Positions 32,498-44,999 of a stretch of DNA of 64,000 nt are shown here, piece by piece. Below the pieces are notes generated by a model. That model did no database searches, had not been told where the DNA came from, and worked only from the letters and a program-made list of their open reading frames with translations. Each line of letters opens with the position of its first letter. Within the stretch, counting starts at the first letter, position 1. A program made the position numbers and the translations under genes. Source of the stretch: Poecilobothrus nobilitatus (lineage: Eukaryota > Arthropoda > Insecta > Diptera > Dolichopodidae); NCBI GenBank assembly GCA_947095535.1, contig OX352772.1, positions 184,778,035-184,842,034 on the forward strand, written 5' to 3'.

Positions 32498-32530
32498 TAT
32501 ATATAAAAGAGGGGTACCTTTTCATTCAAC
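32498..32530 (+). promoter_or_regulatory. Core promoter of polymerase B (TATA box and initiator)
   Basis: TATATAAAAG (about 32498-32507) is followed about 26 bases later by TCATTC (32522-32527), which fits the arthropod initiator T-C-A-K-T-Y. The ATG used for the polymerase lies at 32577; a short upstream ATG at 32570 is in another frame. Confidence 0.5.
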
Positions 32531-32576
32531 AAAATAGTTTTTTTGAAACATCCAACAAAGCACTTTTACATGGTAA

Positions 32577-35500
32577 ATGGAACCAGAAGCAAAGAAAATT
32601 AAATTAACTGGAAAAGGAGTAAGTTACGTCTGTGGAGGAGTTTTACAAGAAAAAATCATTTAAAAGAGCACATGAGACTTCACGAAAATTTGAATAGAAG
32701 TAAGTGTAACATTTGTAATACTGAATTTTCAAGGCGTAGGAATATGTCACGTCACATGAAACAACATAGGTTGTGTGCATGCTGTAATGTTGGAGTTAAC
32801 AATTGGAGCTATCATATTCGTTCAAACATTCATAAAAACAAAACTGCCGAAAAATTTGGTGATAATATAAGATTGATTAAAGAGTCATTTGAAAACCGAA
32901 TCCAAATTTATATAATTGACAATACTGATGAATCTATAATTCATCCTACTGAGTTTTTAAAAACTATTAAAGAAGAAGCATGTACACTTTTGCAGATAAG
33001 CTTATTAGAATTTGACTGTTTTAAAGTGAATGCTGAACTTTTTGCTGAATATGCAAAGTTGAGTAACGATGATGATGAGATGGTTTTTTCTATAAAATCA
33101 TTTCAAAGCCAAATGGCTGCAATATTAAATCAAGAGGATATTGAAATTGAGTTTGAAAATATATTATATAAAATACAACAACGAACAGAAGCATTTCAAG
33201 AGAAGGATTAACATTAACAAGGCTTACATTAACATAGAAAATGATAATATCGGGTTTAAAATCGTCTGCAAGTAATCCAGAAAAAACTACTTCTTATAAC
33301 ATAGCTGATATTAACTTAGAAATTATTGATCTAGAAGAAGGATTAATATCAACTGTTGACTTTAGTGGTATTGATTTTCCAGCAAAGATAACTGATCTAA
33401 AGATGTTTGAAAAACGAAATCCTGATATTAGCGTAAATGTTTTTGGTTTGAAATTAAACAAAGAAAAAAATGAATTAGTGGGACCGTATTACTCAACCAA
33501 ACAGGAGAAAAGACATCACATTAATTTACTTTTAATTGAAAAAAACCAAAACTATCATTTTCTTTATATTCATAATATTTCAAGATTATTAAGAAATTCA
33601 ATTACAACACACCATGGTCAAATATATATTTGCAACCGATGCCTTTTACATTTTTATGACAATAATCAATATCAAATCCATAAAAATGAATGTAACTGCA
33701 TTGTAACAAGCTTACCTAATGCAGAAACAAATACTTTAAAATTTGAAAATTATCATCTGCAAATGGAAGCTCCGTTTGTTATATATGCTGACTGTGAAAG
33801 TAATTTGCAATCTATTTCTACATGCTTACCTGATTCAAATAAGTCTTCAACCACCAACATACCTGCTGGTTTTTCATATTTTATAAAATGTTCTTTTGAT
33901 AGTAGTATAAATAAATATGTGAAATGCATTGGTCCTGATTGCACAGAAAAATTTATTAAGGAACTAGCTGCCGATTGTACCTTGCTACACAAAAAGTATT
34001 AAATGAAGCCAAAGCCAATGAGCGAACTTACTCTAGATGAACAATTAAAACAACTTACTGATATTAATTGTCATAAATATAACAAAGAATTAGATTTCAG
34101 CCACAGAGTTCGAGATCATTGTCATTTTAATGGGGAATATAGAGGTCCTGCACATAATCAATGCAATATTTTATATAGACGACCCTATTTTTTCCCAGTA
34201 TGTTTTCATAATTTCTCCGGCTATGATTGCCATTTGTTATTTAAAGCATTGATATCTCAGTTATACCCCTTAATAAAGAACATAAAAGTATTTGTTGCAG
34301 AAGAAAACAGTTACTTTACATTGCGCTTTCTTGACAGTTTGCGATTTATGGCAGCCAGTTTAGATTCATTTTGTAATGATTTAAACCAATCAGAACTGAT
34401 CCATGTAAGAAGTGTTTTTGGAATTAACTAAAATTTGATGACAAAAAAAGGTCTTTTTCCATATGATTATTTAAATAGTTGGGAAAGACTAAATGATAAA
34501 ACCCTACCTCCTCAAATAGAATTTTATAACAAAATGACTGGAACACCTTGTTCAAATGATGATTATAATCAACATGTTTGATTACGTAAAATTATATCTA
34601 AAAATAGATGTTATTATTTTATGTAAATCTAGCAAATTTTTTTACAGCACCGGGTCTTTCCTGGCAAACAATGCTAAAATATACAGAAATAAATTTGGAG
34701 TTACTAACCGACATCAATATGTATAATTTTTTAAAAAAAGAAATACGTGGAGGAATTAGCCAATGCTCCATGCGTTATTCTGTATCCAATAATAAATACA
34801 TGGGTGAAAAATACAACGAGAATTTACCGTCTACTTACATAGCTTAATGCAACTTTGATGCAAACAATTTATACGTCTCAATTTGTACAATACAAAAATT
34901 TTAAATGGAGTATTAAAAATTTCAAATGATTCAGAAAAAGGGTATATCTTAGAAGTTGATTTAGATTATCCAATTGAATTACACGATTTACACAATGACC
35001 TTTTTGTGCTACAAATGAAATTCCATCTAATGGCAAAAATCCTAATGGAGTTCTCGAGTTTTCGCAGAGCGACTGGCTTAAAAAGTATATTGACTTAAAT
35101 ACAATACATAGAACTCAAGAAAAAAACAATTTTGAAAAACATTTTTTTAAGCTAATGAATAATTCTGTATTTGGAAAAACAATGGAAAATATTGATATTG
35201 ATCTTGGGAACGTAGAGTTAGGCATCAAGGAGCGCGAGCGCTTATAGCCAAACCAAACTTCCACAGTTTGACTTCTTTTATATCTGATCTTATTGCCGTT
35301 GAATTAAAAGGAACGCATGTTTTTTACGACAAACCGATGTACAGTGGGTTTACTGTTTTTTAACAGTCAAAAATATTAATGTATGATTCCTATTATAAAT
35401 ATATAAAACCGAAATTTGGAAATAAAATTAATTTAAATTATACAGATACTGACAGCTTAATATACACAATACATACCGAGGACTTTTACGTTGATATAAA

Positions 35501-35804
35501 GCCAGACTTATCATCTCATTTTGATACTTCTGATTATCAAAAGGCAAATCCGTATAGTTTTGCTTCGTTAAACAAAAAACAATTAGGACTTTTTAAGAAT
35601 GAATTGAATGGTCAAATTATATCCGAGTTTATTGGGCTCCGTTCTAAGATGTATTTTATTCAAACCTACACAAATAAAAATATTAAAAAAGCTAAAGGTG
35701 TGAAAAAATATGTAGTAAACGATTTAACTATAGAAAATTATCGAAACTCATTGTTAAACAACTTAATTTTATACAGGAATATGAGAGTTTTTAAAAAACT
35801 TTAA
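32577..35804 (+). pseudogene. Polinton DNA polymerase B (protein-primed) with N-terminal zinc fingers
   Basis: It replicates the element. The N-terminus carries C2H2 fingers (KEHMRLH, then CNICNTEFSRRRNMSRHMKQH; the first is cut by a 1-base shift at about 32633), and another C--C...H---C block lies near residues 130-150 of the 33241 frame. Exonuclease motif I is YADCES (33784-33801) and motif II is NFSGYDCH (about 34211-34234). Palm motif A is DANNLY (about 34856-34873), motif [11 protein letters not shown] (35149-35178) and motif C YTDTDS (35439-35456, intact DTD). Motifs are in the correct order, but there are many frameshifts and a deletion after motif A. The end runs into the right terminal repeat. 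Confidence 0.9.
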
Positions 35805-35960
35805 AAAACTTTTTTAGTAAAGCTCATAATCAAATAAGCTTCATTTTCAAACATAACGAAAGATCTTTATGTGCTTATATGAACCCAAACATACTCAAAG
35901 CTTAAACCCCCTAATTTCCGCTCAAAGCTTCCATACATTGATTCCCATACCCCTACTACT
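35799..35960 (-). repeat. Right terminal inverted repeat of the Polinton
   Basis: Inverse of 20346-20509, ending CCCATACCCCTACTACT. The polymerase stop codon (about 35802-35804) lies at its inner edge. Confidence 0.88.
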
Positions 35961-35966
35961 AAAATG
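35961..35966. other. Target-site duplication, right side of the Polinton
   Basis: AAAATG, identical to 20340-20345. Removing the element and one copy restores a satellite phrase (TATTAAAATGT-ATG-T) that occurs uninterrupted elsewhere in the arms. Confidence 0.88.
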
Positions 35967-37103
35967 TAATGATTTTAAAAGAAAAAAATATATATATTGT
36001 AATATTTACGTACATAACAGATAGAAAAAAAGAAATATTAAAATGTTATGCTATGAAAAGAAAGAAAAAACAAGACATTGTATAAATCAAAGTTTTTAAA
36101 GGCTAGCATTTTTAAGTAGAAATAATGAACATCATAAAATTGAAATTTTTTAAAAATCTTGCCACAATATAATATAATACAATGTAACAATCAGATGTTC
36201 AGACCACAATATAGATATGTATATGAATATATGGGTATACATATATGTATATAGTTATAGATTTATTATTTTTTAATATGTAGGCAACAGTTATATTTAT
36301 ATGAATGAACGCCAAACATAAACGAACAAAAAAAAATTAGAATGTTCTATAGGTAATAATTTCTATTTTTTAAATTGACTGTATGTATAAATTTAATATT
36401 AAAAAAAAAATAAAAAAAATACTTAGCGTATCTAAATAACAGAAAACAAAATAAAAGTAAAATGTAATACTGCGAAGAAAAATAAAAACAAATAGAAAAA
36501 ATAAATAAAAAAAAAATTTTTTAAAAAACAGCTTTTTTGAACTAAAAAGTAGAAAATAAATTTTAATAGCAAATTTTTCTGTAATTTTCTAAACTATATT
36601 GTTACAATCGAGATTTCTTTGAAAAACTTTATTTCAATGTGTCAATGGGCTACATAAAAAACGGATACGTATTGGTATTGGTATTGGTGAGTTTAGTAAA
36701 TTTAGATAAAATGTTTTATTTTGGTTCTGTAATAATTCTGTTTAAAATTTTGTTATATCTTTGTATGAAAATTTAATTTTGAAATTGCTAATTTCTCTAA
36801 TGTTTTTCAATATTATTATTTTAAAATCATGTATTGTCATCTGATTTTTCTAATCTGAAATTTCAAGTCTCTAGCTCAACGGGAAGTGTGTTTAAAATGG
36901 ATTCTAAGATTCCATCCTTTACCCAACCAAGTTAATAAAAAGCTGTTAAAAAGAAGAGAACAAAAAATGTTACTTTGATTGTTTTTAAATATTTGTAGTC
37001 TATTTCTTATATATACGTACACATTTGATATATACCTACATAACAGATAGAAAAAAACAACTATTAAAATATTAATGATTTAATATTATGATTTTAAAAG
37101 AAA

Positions 37104-38426
37104 ACAAGGTAGAATGTAAACCAACGGTTTTTAAAAGCGCACATTTCCAAAACTCAATACAAACTGTTTAGAAGTGTGACTTGCACAAGAATTTGAAAAT
37201 TTCATGTAATAAGAAAAAATGTGAAAATAGAACATTTTTGAAAATTTGAGGGGCCGTAAGTCCGGAATCCTATATAACTAAGAAAAGCCGTTATCACACG
37301 TAAAAATATATTATTGAACCTTTAATTTTCATGTCTTGGCGAAGAAAACTTTTTACAGGTGCCTAAGTTACAGGTGTCTAAAAATAGCAAATTTTCATTT
37401 TTTGAGGCGTAATAACTCTTAAAAAGGAGGCGCTACCAAAAAATGTTCTGAGGAAACTTATACTAATTCTATAATTTCTTTCTTGTCTGAAAATTTCAGG
37501 TTCCTATCTAAAGGCGTGCCGGAGTTATGAAAAAAGAAATTTCATGCAAAATGTGGTTTTCACATAACGGTTAATTTAAATAGTAAATTTCAAAATATTA
37601 CACAATTTTGATACTGTTTTATATAGATAATAAAATTTTCGATTTTCTGGCGGTTTTAGATTGCAAAACTATTACGCAGAGCCTGAGATATATACATCTG
37701 AAAATGGGGCTTTTTCACAATTTTGAAGAGCTGCAACTTTGGAACCCTCTACAAATAAAATAAACCTTTAACACACTTAAAAATATATTACTGTAGCTTT
37801 AATTTTTATATCTTGCAGAAGTAAAATGTGTACAAGTGTCTAAGTTACAGCTGTTTAAAAATAGCAAATTTTCAATTTTTAAGCCCTAATAGCTCATAAA
37901 CAGGGGGTGGTCCAAAAAAATTTTCTGACCAAACTTATAGCAAACTTATACTTCTGAGCAAACTTCTAAAAGTTCTTTCTTGCCTAAAAATTTCAAGCCT
38001 CTATCTAGAACCGTGCCGGAGTTATGAAAGTAGAAAAATCATGCAAAATTTGGTTTTCACATAACGGTAAATTTAAATACTAAATTTAAAAAAAATGTAT
38101 AATTTTGATATTAATTTACAAAGTTAGAAAAAAATACCTGTCGAATGGCGTTTTCAGATTGAATAAATCTAAAGCAGAACATAAGATATATGCATTTAAA
38201 AATAGGGCTTTTTCAAAGTTTGAGGAGCTGTAGTTCCGTAATGGGTGGGGCTACATGAAAAAGTTATTCCACAAAATTATTTTTTTTATGAGACCTACCC
38301 ATGGTTAAAATTTTTTTTCTCTATCTTTAGCGGTGTAGAAGTTTTGTAAACAGACGGACGGACGGACGGACAGAGTTAAACTAATAAGCACATTTTTTCA
38401 AAATTGTTTTTGGAAATGTGCTAAAA
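37104..38426 (+). repeat. Repeat family B, copy 2
   Basis: Same block as 18591-19894, with a GACG tetranucleotide run (about 38353-38373) in place of the degenerate one of copy 1. It contains both internal units and the terminal AGCACATTT/AAATGTGCT hairpin. Confidence 0.75.
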
Positions 38427-39771
38427 ACATACATCTGATATTTATGTACATAACATAAAAAATAGAAATATTTATTAAAATGTTATGCTATGAAAAGAAA
38501 GAAAAAACAACGCATAGATAAATCAAAGTTTTTAAAGGGTTTTCATTTTAAAGCCGAAATTACATTATATTAATGTTAGAACATTATAAAAATTTTGAAT
38601 TTTGCTATAATAGAAAATAAAAAAAAAAAAAACGTAATTAAAAGACAAATAAAAACGAATAAAAATAATAAAAAATTTTGTTACTAAAGGCCACTTTAAT
38701 TGTTTTTAAATATTTTGAAGAAAAAAACGTAAAAACAGTCATTAATTCATCAAATATTTATAAAAATTATTAAAACAAACCTTAACGTTGATAACAGAAA
38801 ATAAACAAAAAATTCAAATGTAATATTACGAAGAGAAATAAAAAACTAAAGCATTGCGTAAAGCCAAAGCTTTTAAAGCAGCGCAATTTAAATTATAAAA
38901 TCTCAATTTTCAATTAAATTTTGAATGTGTAACATTTTCTTAATTTATCTTTTATGATTTTTATTTTCTAAATCTTAAACCTTATATGCACAGCCAATTT
39001 TTATTGTTTTACATAAAAGATGCGTTGCGTAGAACTTACGGTGTGAAGATTTGGTACAGAAAGCGATTGATAGAGAGACAGATTATTACGGATAGAATAA
39101 ACATTTGTTTGATAAATATTATATAACAAAAAAAGTTTTGAAACATTTGCTATGGCAACTATAGAAAAATATAACAAGTGTACTATCTATCTAAATATAA
39201 TAAAAGACAAGCTGCTGATGCAGTGCTGATTAGCTTGCTCTACGGTTATGTTAAATGTTATGCTATGAAAAGGAAGAAACGTACATCTGATAATTACCTA
39301 CATAACAGATAGGAGACAATAAATATTAAAATGTCATGTACTATGAGAAGAAAGAAAAAACAAGGAAGTGTATCAAATCAAAGTTTTTGAAGGATCGCAT
39401 TTTAAGTGGAAATAAAGAACATTATAAAATTGCAATAATATTTTTATTTAAATTTTGAATTTTGCTATGTAATGGCTTCTAATCTTTTTAAATTTTTGCC
39501 GCAATATAATATAATAGAATGCAACAATCAGAAGTTCAGCTCATAAAATAGATATATGAATGAATATTAGGCTATATATGTGCATTTTATGTAGTTATAG
39601 ATTCATTATTAAGAGCAGCAATTTATATTTATATGAATGGACGGCAAACATAAACGAACAAAAAAAAATTTAGAATATTCTATAGGTAATAAATTTCTAT
39701 TTTTTATATAAACTGTATGTATAAATTTAATAATAAATAAAATAAAATAAATACTTAGCAGAATTTAAAAT

Positions 39772-41082
39772 ACTAGGGGCCCCTGTTAATATGTAGTCAA
39801 ATTCTATGTTGAATCCCAATTCATCTAATAGACAGTTGCAGTTTAGAAAAATGGAAAAAGTACAATCCGTAAAAAATCAGAAAGCAAAACCAAATCGTCA
39901 AAACGTTAACTGAAATTATTTAAAATAACGCTAAAACAGAATTAAATTGTATAAAGAGCCTGTAGTTGGTGTACGTATATTTAGAATATTTTGTATTGTG
40001 AGTGAGGACTATTATGTCTATTTATTTATCGAGTTCGAAGTAAATGTTTTAAAGGTACGTGGGGAAAACAGAATAAGTATCCGTAAAACATTCGTAAAAT
40101 GCACAAACAAAATTCAGTTAATTTTTTTTATAGAGAACGTTGTCTGTAACAATATTGCCGTTGTTCGTTTTACCTTACCCTAATGTAAAAAATTTAAAAT
40201 CTGAAAAGACCGTATATTTGGCGTACAATCCTTGATTAATATTTTACATGGTACAGAGGGCGAGAAGACCGTACAAATATTACCACAATTGTACAAACGG
40301 TAACCCTGCATAAAATTGACATACAAAATATTTAAAAATAAAAAATTATTCAAATATAATTTTGGTTGTAAGAACTGCTGTATACTAAAATTTAAGTACT
40401 TATATGAGAAGAAAAAGAATTCAAAAAATAATACAATTAGAAAAGTTTTCTATAATCGCTACAAATAATATACAAACATTCACACATAAATGCAACAATT
40501 TCATAGAAAAGTAAAAAACCAAAACAATTATATATTTGAATTTTAAAAAGACTCGCCCGCTGGTCATATATATTATATAAGTACATACTTAGATACATAT
40601 TGATTATTAATATCAGATCACTATCATTCATCAATATTTAAAATTTCAATACATATTGTGATAAATGATGATTTCTATCAATTTTTAAATTTTTTTCTTT
40701 ATACATGCATAAGTTAAAGTACATACTACATTTCTTACATATATCCAAAGAATAGTTGAGCCGTTGAGATAGAGTCGACTCGAGAGGAAAAAACAAATAC
40801 ACAATTTTAAAGAGAGTAAGTGAGAATGTCTCTTATAATTTTGTGTTTTTTTTTGTTATTCTGTTGTGTACGTTTTGTTACTACTACCGACTATTGTAGG
40901 TACCATACTACTGTAATGTAAATATGAAATGTGTTGTTTATGTTTTTTATTATTAATATTATGCATAGGTTTTATAGTAGAAAAATCGTAAAAAATATGT
41001 AGTTAATGATGTTCAAAGCTTGAAACGGAATTCATAATACGTAGTGTGTGGCTGAAAACTACTAAATTATAATTATAGATAA
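39772..41082 (+). repeat. Repeat family D, copy 2
   Basis: Matches 582-1898 from ACTAGGGGCCCCTG to ATTATAGATAA. It interrupts the left arm: the right arm shows the unbroken site (in reverse) GAATATAAAATGTAATGTAGCAG at about 52352-52380. The frame 39947-40183 (78 residues, starting from a TTG) is kept in copy 1 apart from a 30-base in-frame gap. No known domain. Confidence 0.7.
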
Positions 41083-43118
41083 TGTAGCAGAATATAAAAT
41101 GTAAAAAAATAAAAGAAAATAAAAATATATAAAATGTAATACTGCAAAGAAAAATAAAAACTAATAGAAAAAAAAGAAGAATAAATGTCACTTTGATTGT
41201 TTTTAAATATTTTTAAAGTCTATCGTAAATAACAGAAAATAAAAAAAAAAAAAATGTAATACTGCGAAGAAAATAAAAACGAATTGAAAAAAAGAACAAA
41301 AAATGTTACTTTGATTATTTATAAATATTTTTAAAGAAGCTATTTCTTACATATACATACGTACATCTGATATTTACCTACATAACAGACAGAAAAAAAG
41401 AAATATTAAAATGTCATACTATGAAAAGAAATAAACGTACATCTGATATTTAACTACATAACAGACAAAAAAAAAAGAAGTATTAAAATATTATGCTACG
41501 AAAAGACTAGAAAAGAAAGAAACATATATCTGATATTTAGTTCATAACAGAGTGATATTTAGTTCATAAAAGAAATACATATGTAAAAAATGTTATGCTG
41601 CGAAATGAAAGAAAAATCAAGGTAGTGTATAAATCAAAGTTTTTAAAGAGTCGCATTTTTAAGTAGAAATAAAGAACATTATAAAATTGCAATAATATTT
41701 TTATTTAAATTTTGAATTTTGCTATGCAACGTTTTCTTAATTTTTTAAAAATTTTGCCGTAATATAATATAAAACAATGCAAAAATCACAAGTTCAACCC
41801 ATAATATAGATATCTGAATGAATACGTGGGTATAGTTATAGATTTATTATTTTTCAAAAGTAACAATTATATTTATATGAATGGACTGTAAACATAAACG
41901 AACAAAAAAAAAATTCAGAATGTTCTATATGTAGGTAGGTACTAAATTTCTATTTCTTAAATAGAGTGTAGGTGCTACTGTTAAAACTTAAAATTTAAAA
42001 AAAATAAAAGAAGTACCTACCTTAGCGTAGATAACCGAAAACAAAAAAAAATAAAAAAGAAATAAAAACGAATATATAATAAATAATATTCGCAAAAATA
42101 AACACATTTTTTCAAAATTTTTTGAAAATGTGCTAAAAAAGAACAAACAATTTTAATACGAAAGACCACTTTGATTGTTTTTAAATATTTTGAATAAGAA
42201 AACGTAAAAGTCATACGACATCAAATATTTATAAAAATTATTAAAAATATTCTTAACGTTGATAACAAAAAATTCAAATCTAATATTGCGAAGAGAAATA
42301 AAAACATGAAGCAGTATGTAAAATCAAAACTTTTAAAAGAGCACAATTTAAATAATAAAATCACAATTTTCTTAATTTTATACTCTCTTATGATTTCCAT
42401 CCAATAATATCGATACATATATGAATGAGTTTATGGGTATATAGTTATAGATTTTTTACTTTTTATTTTAAAGTAACACAATATCAATTAATACCAATAA
42501 TTATGTTTATGTATGTATAAGAATGGACGGTAAACACTAAACATAAACGAAGAAAAAAAAATTCAGAATGATCTATAGGTAATAATTTCTATTTTTTAAA
42601 TAGACTATAATACGTACCTACATTTATAATTTAAAAAAAAAAATAAAAGAAATACTTAGCGTACCTACATAACAGAAAACAAAAAAAAAGTAAAATGGAA
42701 TATACTGCGAAGAAAAATAAACAAAAAGAACAAAAAATGTTACTTGAATTGTATATTTTAAAATATTAAATATTTTTAAGAATAAATATTTTTAAAGTCT
42801 ATTTCTTACATATACCAAATATACGTACATCTGATATTTACATACATAACAGATAGAAATATTAAAATGTTATGCTATGAAAAGAAAGAAAAAACAAGGC
42901 AGTGTATAAATCAAAGTTTTTAAAGGGTTGCATTTGTAGAAATAAAGAACATTATAAAATTGCAATATTTTTTTTTTAATTTTGATTTTTGCTATGTAAC
43001 GTTTTTTTAATTTTTAAAAAATCTTGCGACAATATGAAACTTTCACAAAAGCTATATTTTTTACTTACACCCGTCGTATAACGGGCTTTTTTACTAGTAT
43101 ATTAAGATTTCATTGGCA

Positions 43119-43289
43119 TGCCATGCATTTATAATACGGAAAATTAGGCAATTAGCATTGCTACGTTATAGCCATTTTTTTTCTGCCGTATAAATAAAAA
43201 AAGAAACTTTTTGCATCAAATATTTGGTGAGCATCTAAGTATGCTCATATCTATTTGATCAGCAAGTATTAGGGAAAATAAAAACTTCT
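43119..43289. other. Junction between left arm and polymerase fragment
   Basis: AT-rich sequence between the inner end of the left arm and the readable polymerase B. No further polymerase motifs could be recognised, so the gene is broken here. Confidence 0.4.
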
Positions 43290-44430
43290 AAATATATGTT
43301 ACGGCAGACTATTATTGGCCAAGACCAATTATATTGCACTATTTTGTTAACCTGTAAATTTATGTCTTCTATTTTGGAAAATGTTTCTAAATATTTGCAC
43401 TTTTCCTTTAGTGTTCTACAAAAGCTAGCCCAGCCAGAAGTTTCTTGTTTAATTTTAAGGAACTTGTTCAGAATTTCAGTGAAAACCGCTTTTTGTGATG
43501 TAAGGCGATTATATTGTTTAACAGTATACTCCCATACCTCTTATATTTCCACAATTTTGTATCCCTGTTTAACAACTTCTCTTACTTCATCTATATCCCA
43601 TATTCCTAAAATTGACCTACAACGATTATCATGGGAGCAGACATCATTATTAATTTCCAAGCTAAATATGTAGACAGCAGGAAAACATTAGCTTATTATC
43701 TAGGAAGTATCAATGTTTTTATTAATCCTTCAGTGTCATTTAAATTTAATTTATTGCACTCAATTTGTCCAACATGAACTTTTAGATGACCCACTGGAAC
43801 TTTCCGTATTTACACACCCAAGGATATAGTGAGCATATATCATATACATATACATGTATATATCATATACATTATTTTATCTCACCATGCTGAATTATTA
43901 TTTTTCTTTGTTTTTCTTCCCACATTAACCATTTTATGGCAATTATTGACTGGTTTCTTGATAAGCGATAGTTCCTTGTTTAGGTATATGTTCAATTGTA
44001 TACGGTTTTAAAAATTTCCTTTTAAAAACCAAATTACACGCTGAAGCAATTGTAGTGGCCTCTAAAAATGGCTCAACCTTACATTCTTCCAAAAATAGTT
44101 GCCTGAATTTCATACAGGCTGCTGTTAAAATTTTTACGTTATTCATAAAATATTCTACAAGTTCATTTTGGAGCTTAAAATATTTGTTTTTATTTTCTTC
44201 ATACCACTCAAGAAATTGTTTTTGTTTCGATGCAGTCATTAAATTATAACAATAATATTTACGATCGGGTAACTTTCCATTGTATTTTATATTGTTTTTA
44301 CGATTAAACATATGAGAAAAATATCATTTTTTCAAATTTATGTATAAATAAAACACTTTCAGTAAACTAGATAATGCCATTGGAAAATAGTTCAATGAAT
44401 CAATGAAAGAATCAATAAATTTCACGTTTT
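43290..44430 (-). pseudogene. DNA polymerase B of a second type (virus/Polinton-like), fragment
   Basis: Read from 44430 leftwards: SLNYFPMALSSL (exonuclease II region), FNRKNNIKYNGKLPDRKYY, NNVKILTAACMKFR (the exonuclease III site, with Asn where relatives have Asp), EATTIASACNLVF, then after frame changes YRLSRNQSIIAIKWLMWEE, and GIWDIDEVREVVKQGYKI and FLKIKQETSGWASFC near 43340-43600. These phrases belong to a protein-primed polymerase B family found in insect genomes; they differ from the Polinton polymerase at 32577-35804. Palm motif C is absent. There are at least three frameshifts, and the gene is cut near 43290, close to the arm boundary. Confidence 0.8.
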
Positions 44431-44999
44431 TTCTTTATTTTATGATAGTTTAGCTTATATTAAAAATTAACAACTCAGATATTACTTATATAAATAACCT
44501 AAAATTTATTTTTTGTTGTAACGATCTTAGCCAAAGCTGTCTGATCTAATAAAATAAATAAATGATCTACTTAATTAAAAAAAAACAAAAAAAAAAAATA
44601 CAAAAAACAAAAATAAATAAAAGAGATTAAAAATTTAAGTAACTATAAAAATATAAAGTCCCAATTCGGCTACTACAAGTATCCAAATATATAGCATTAA
44701 TTAACGGCAACGACAATGATTATGTTTTAATAGGATGAATTACCCGGTTTCATATGTTTCATAATTAGTTATTTGTTGTACATTTATACACTTAGACACC
44801 TACATATTATATTTTATTAAAAATTTGAGAAAAAATTAAAAAAAACAATAATTAAATCAGTAAGACATTTTTTTATGTTTTTTTTTAATAAATGAATGAT
44901 ATAAGAGAGCGTGCTGAAAGTGTAGTGATAACAATTGTTAGAATTGTTAACTACACTCAGCATGAATTCTTTCTGTGTTTTTTTTTAAATTTACTAATG
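44431..44999. other. AT-rich spacer with one hairpin
   Basis: No ORF was recognised. Oligo-A runs are present at about 44581-44600. The hairpin at 44912-44962 is listed separately. Confidence 0.45.
44912..44962. repeat. Imperfect hairpin near the LINE 3 end
   Basis: TGCTGA-AA-GTGTAGT...AACAATT pairs with AATTGTT-A-ACTACAC-TCAGCA, giving about 20 paired bases with small bulges. It lies just beyond the 3' end of the LINE on the - strand. It may be a 3' structure of that LINE or an unrelated palindrome. Confidence 0.5.

Larger units (their letters stand above)
20346..35960 (+). mobile_element. Complete Polinton/Maverick (15.6 kb), coding regions decayed
   Basis: The ends are inverted copies of each other (AGTAGTAGGG...CCCTACTACT), about 164 bp long, flanked by AAAATG on both sides. 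Inside are the Polinton hallmark genes: integrase (- strand, left), packaging ATPase, a block of virion-type proteins including a major capsid protein with recognisable sequence, and protein-primed DNA polymerase B (+ strand, right). Extra genes are a related pair of unknown ORFs and a nucleotidyltransferase-like gene. Two later insertions lie inside (28250-29430 and 29991-31576). Most genes carry stops or frameshifts, so the element is inactive. Confidence 0.92.
35967..43118 (+). repeat. Left arm of a long inverted repeat (satellite-like units)
   Basis: Built from recurring units. U units carry GTACATCTGATATTTACC, TATGCTATGAAAAGAAAG and ATACTGCGAAGAAAAATAAAAACG. V units carry ATATTTATAAAAATTATTAAAA and AACGTTGATAACA, at 38740-38960 and 42200-42390. 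Order and content are mirrored from 50546 outward. The inner end is CACCCGTCGTATAACGGGCTTTTTTAC (43069-43100). Family B copy 2 and family D copy 2 lie inside. Open frames here are short and AT-driven. Confidence 0.75.

Noticed and set aside
40437..42418. Several hydrophobic Phe/Tyr-rich ORFs on the - strand
   Set aside because: They are AT-driven frames in the satellite units, not conserved between repeat copies.
43296..44249. Three + strand ORFs of 60-125 residues
   Set aside because: They are antisense readings of the polymerase B fragment.
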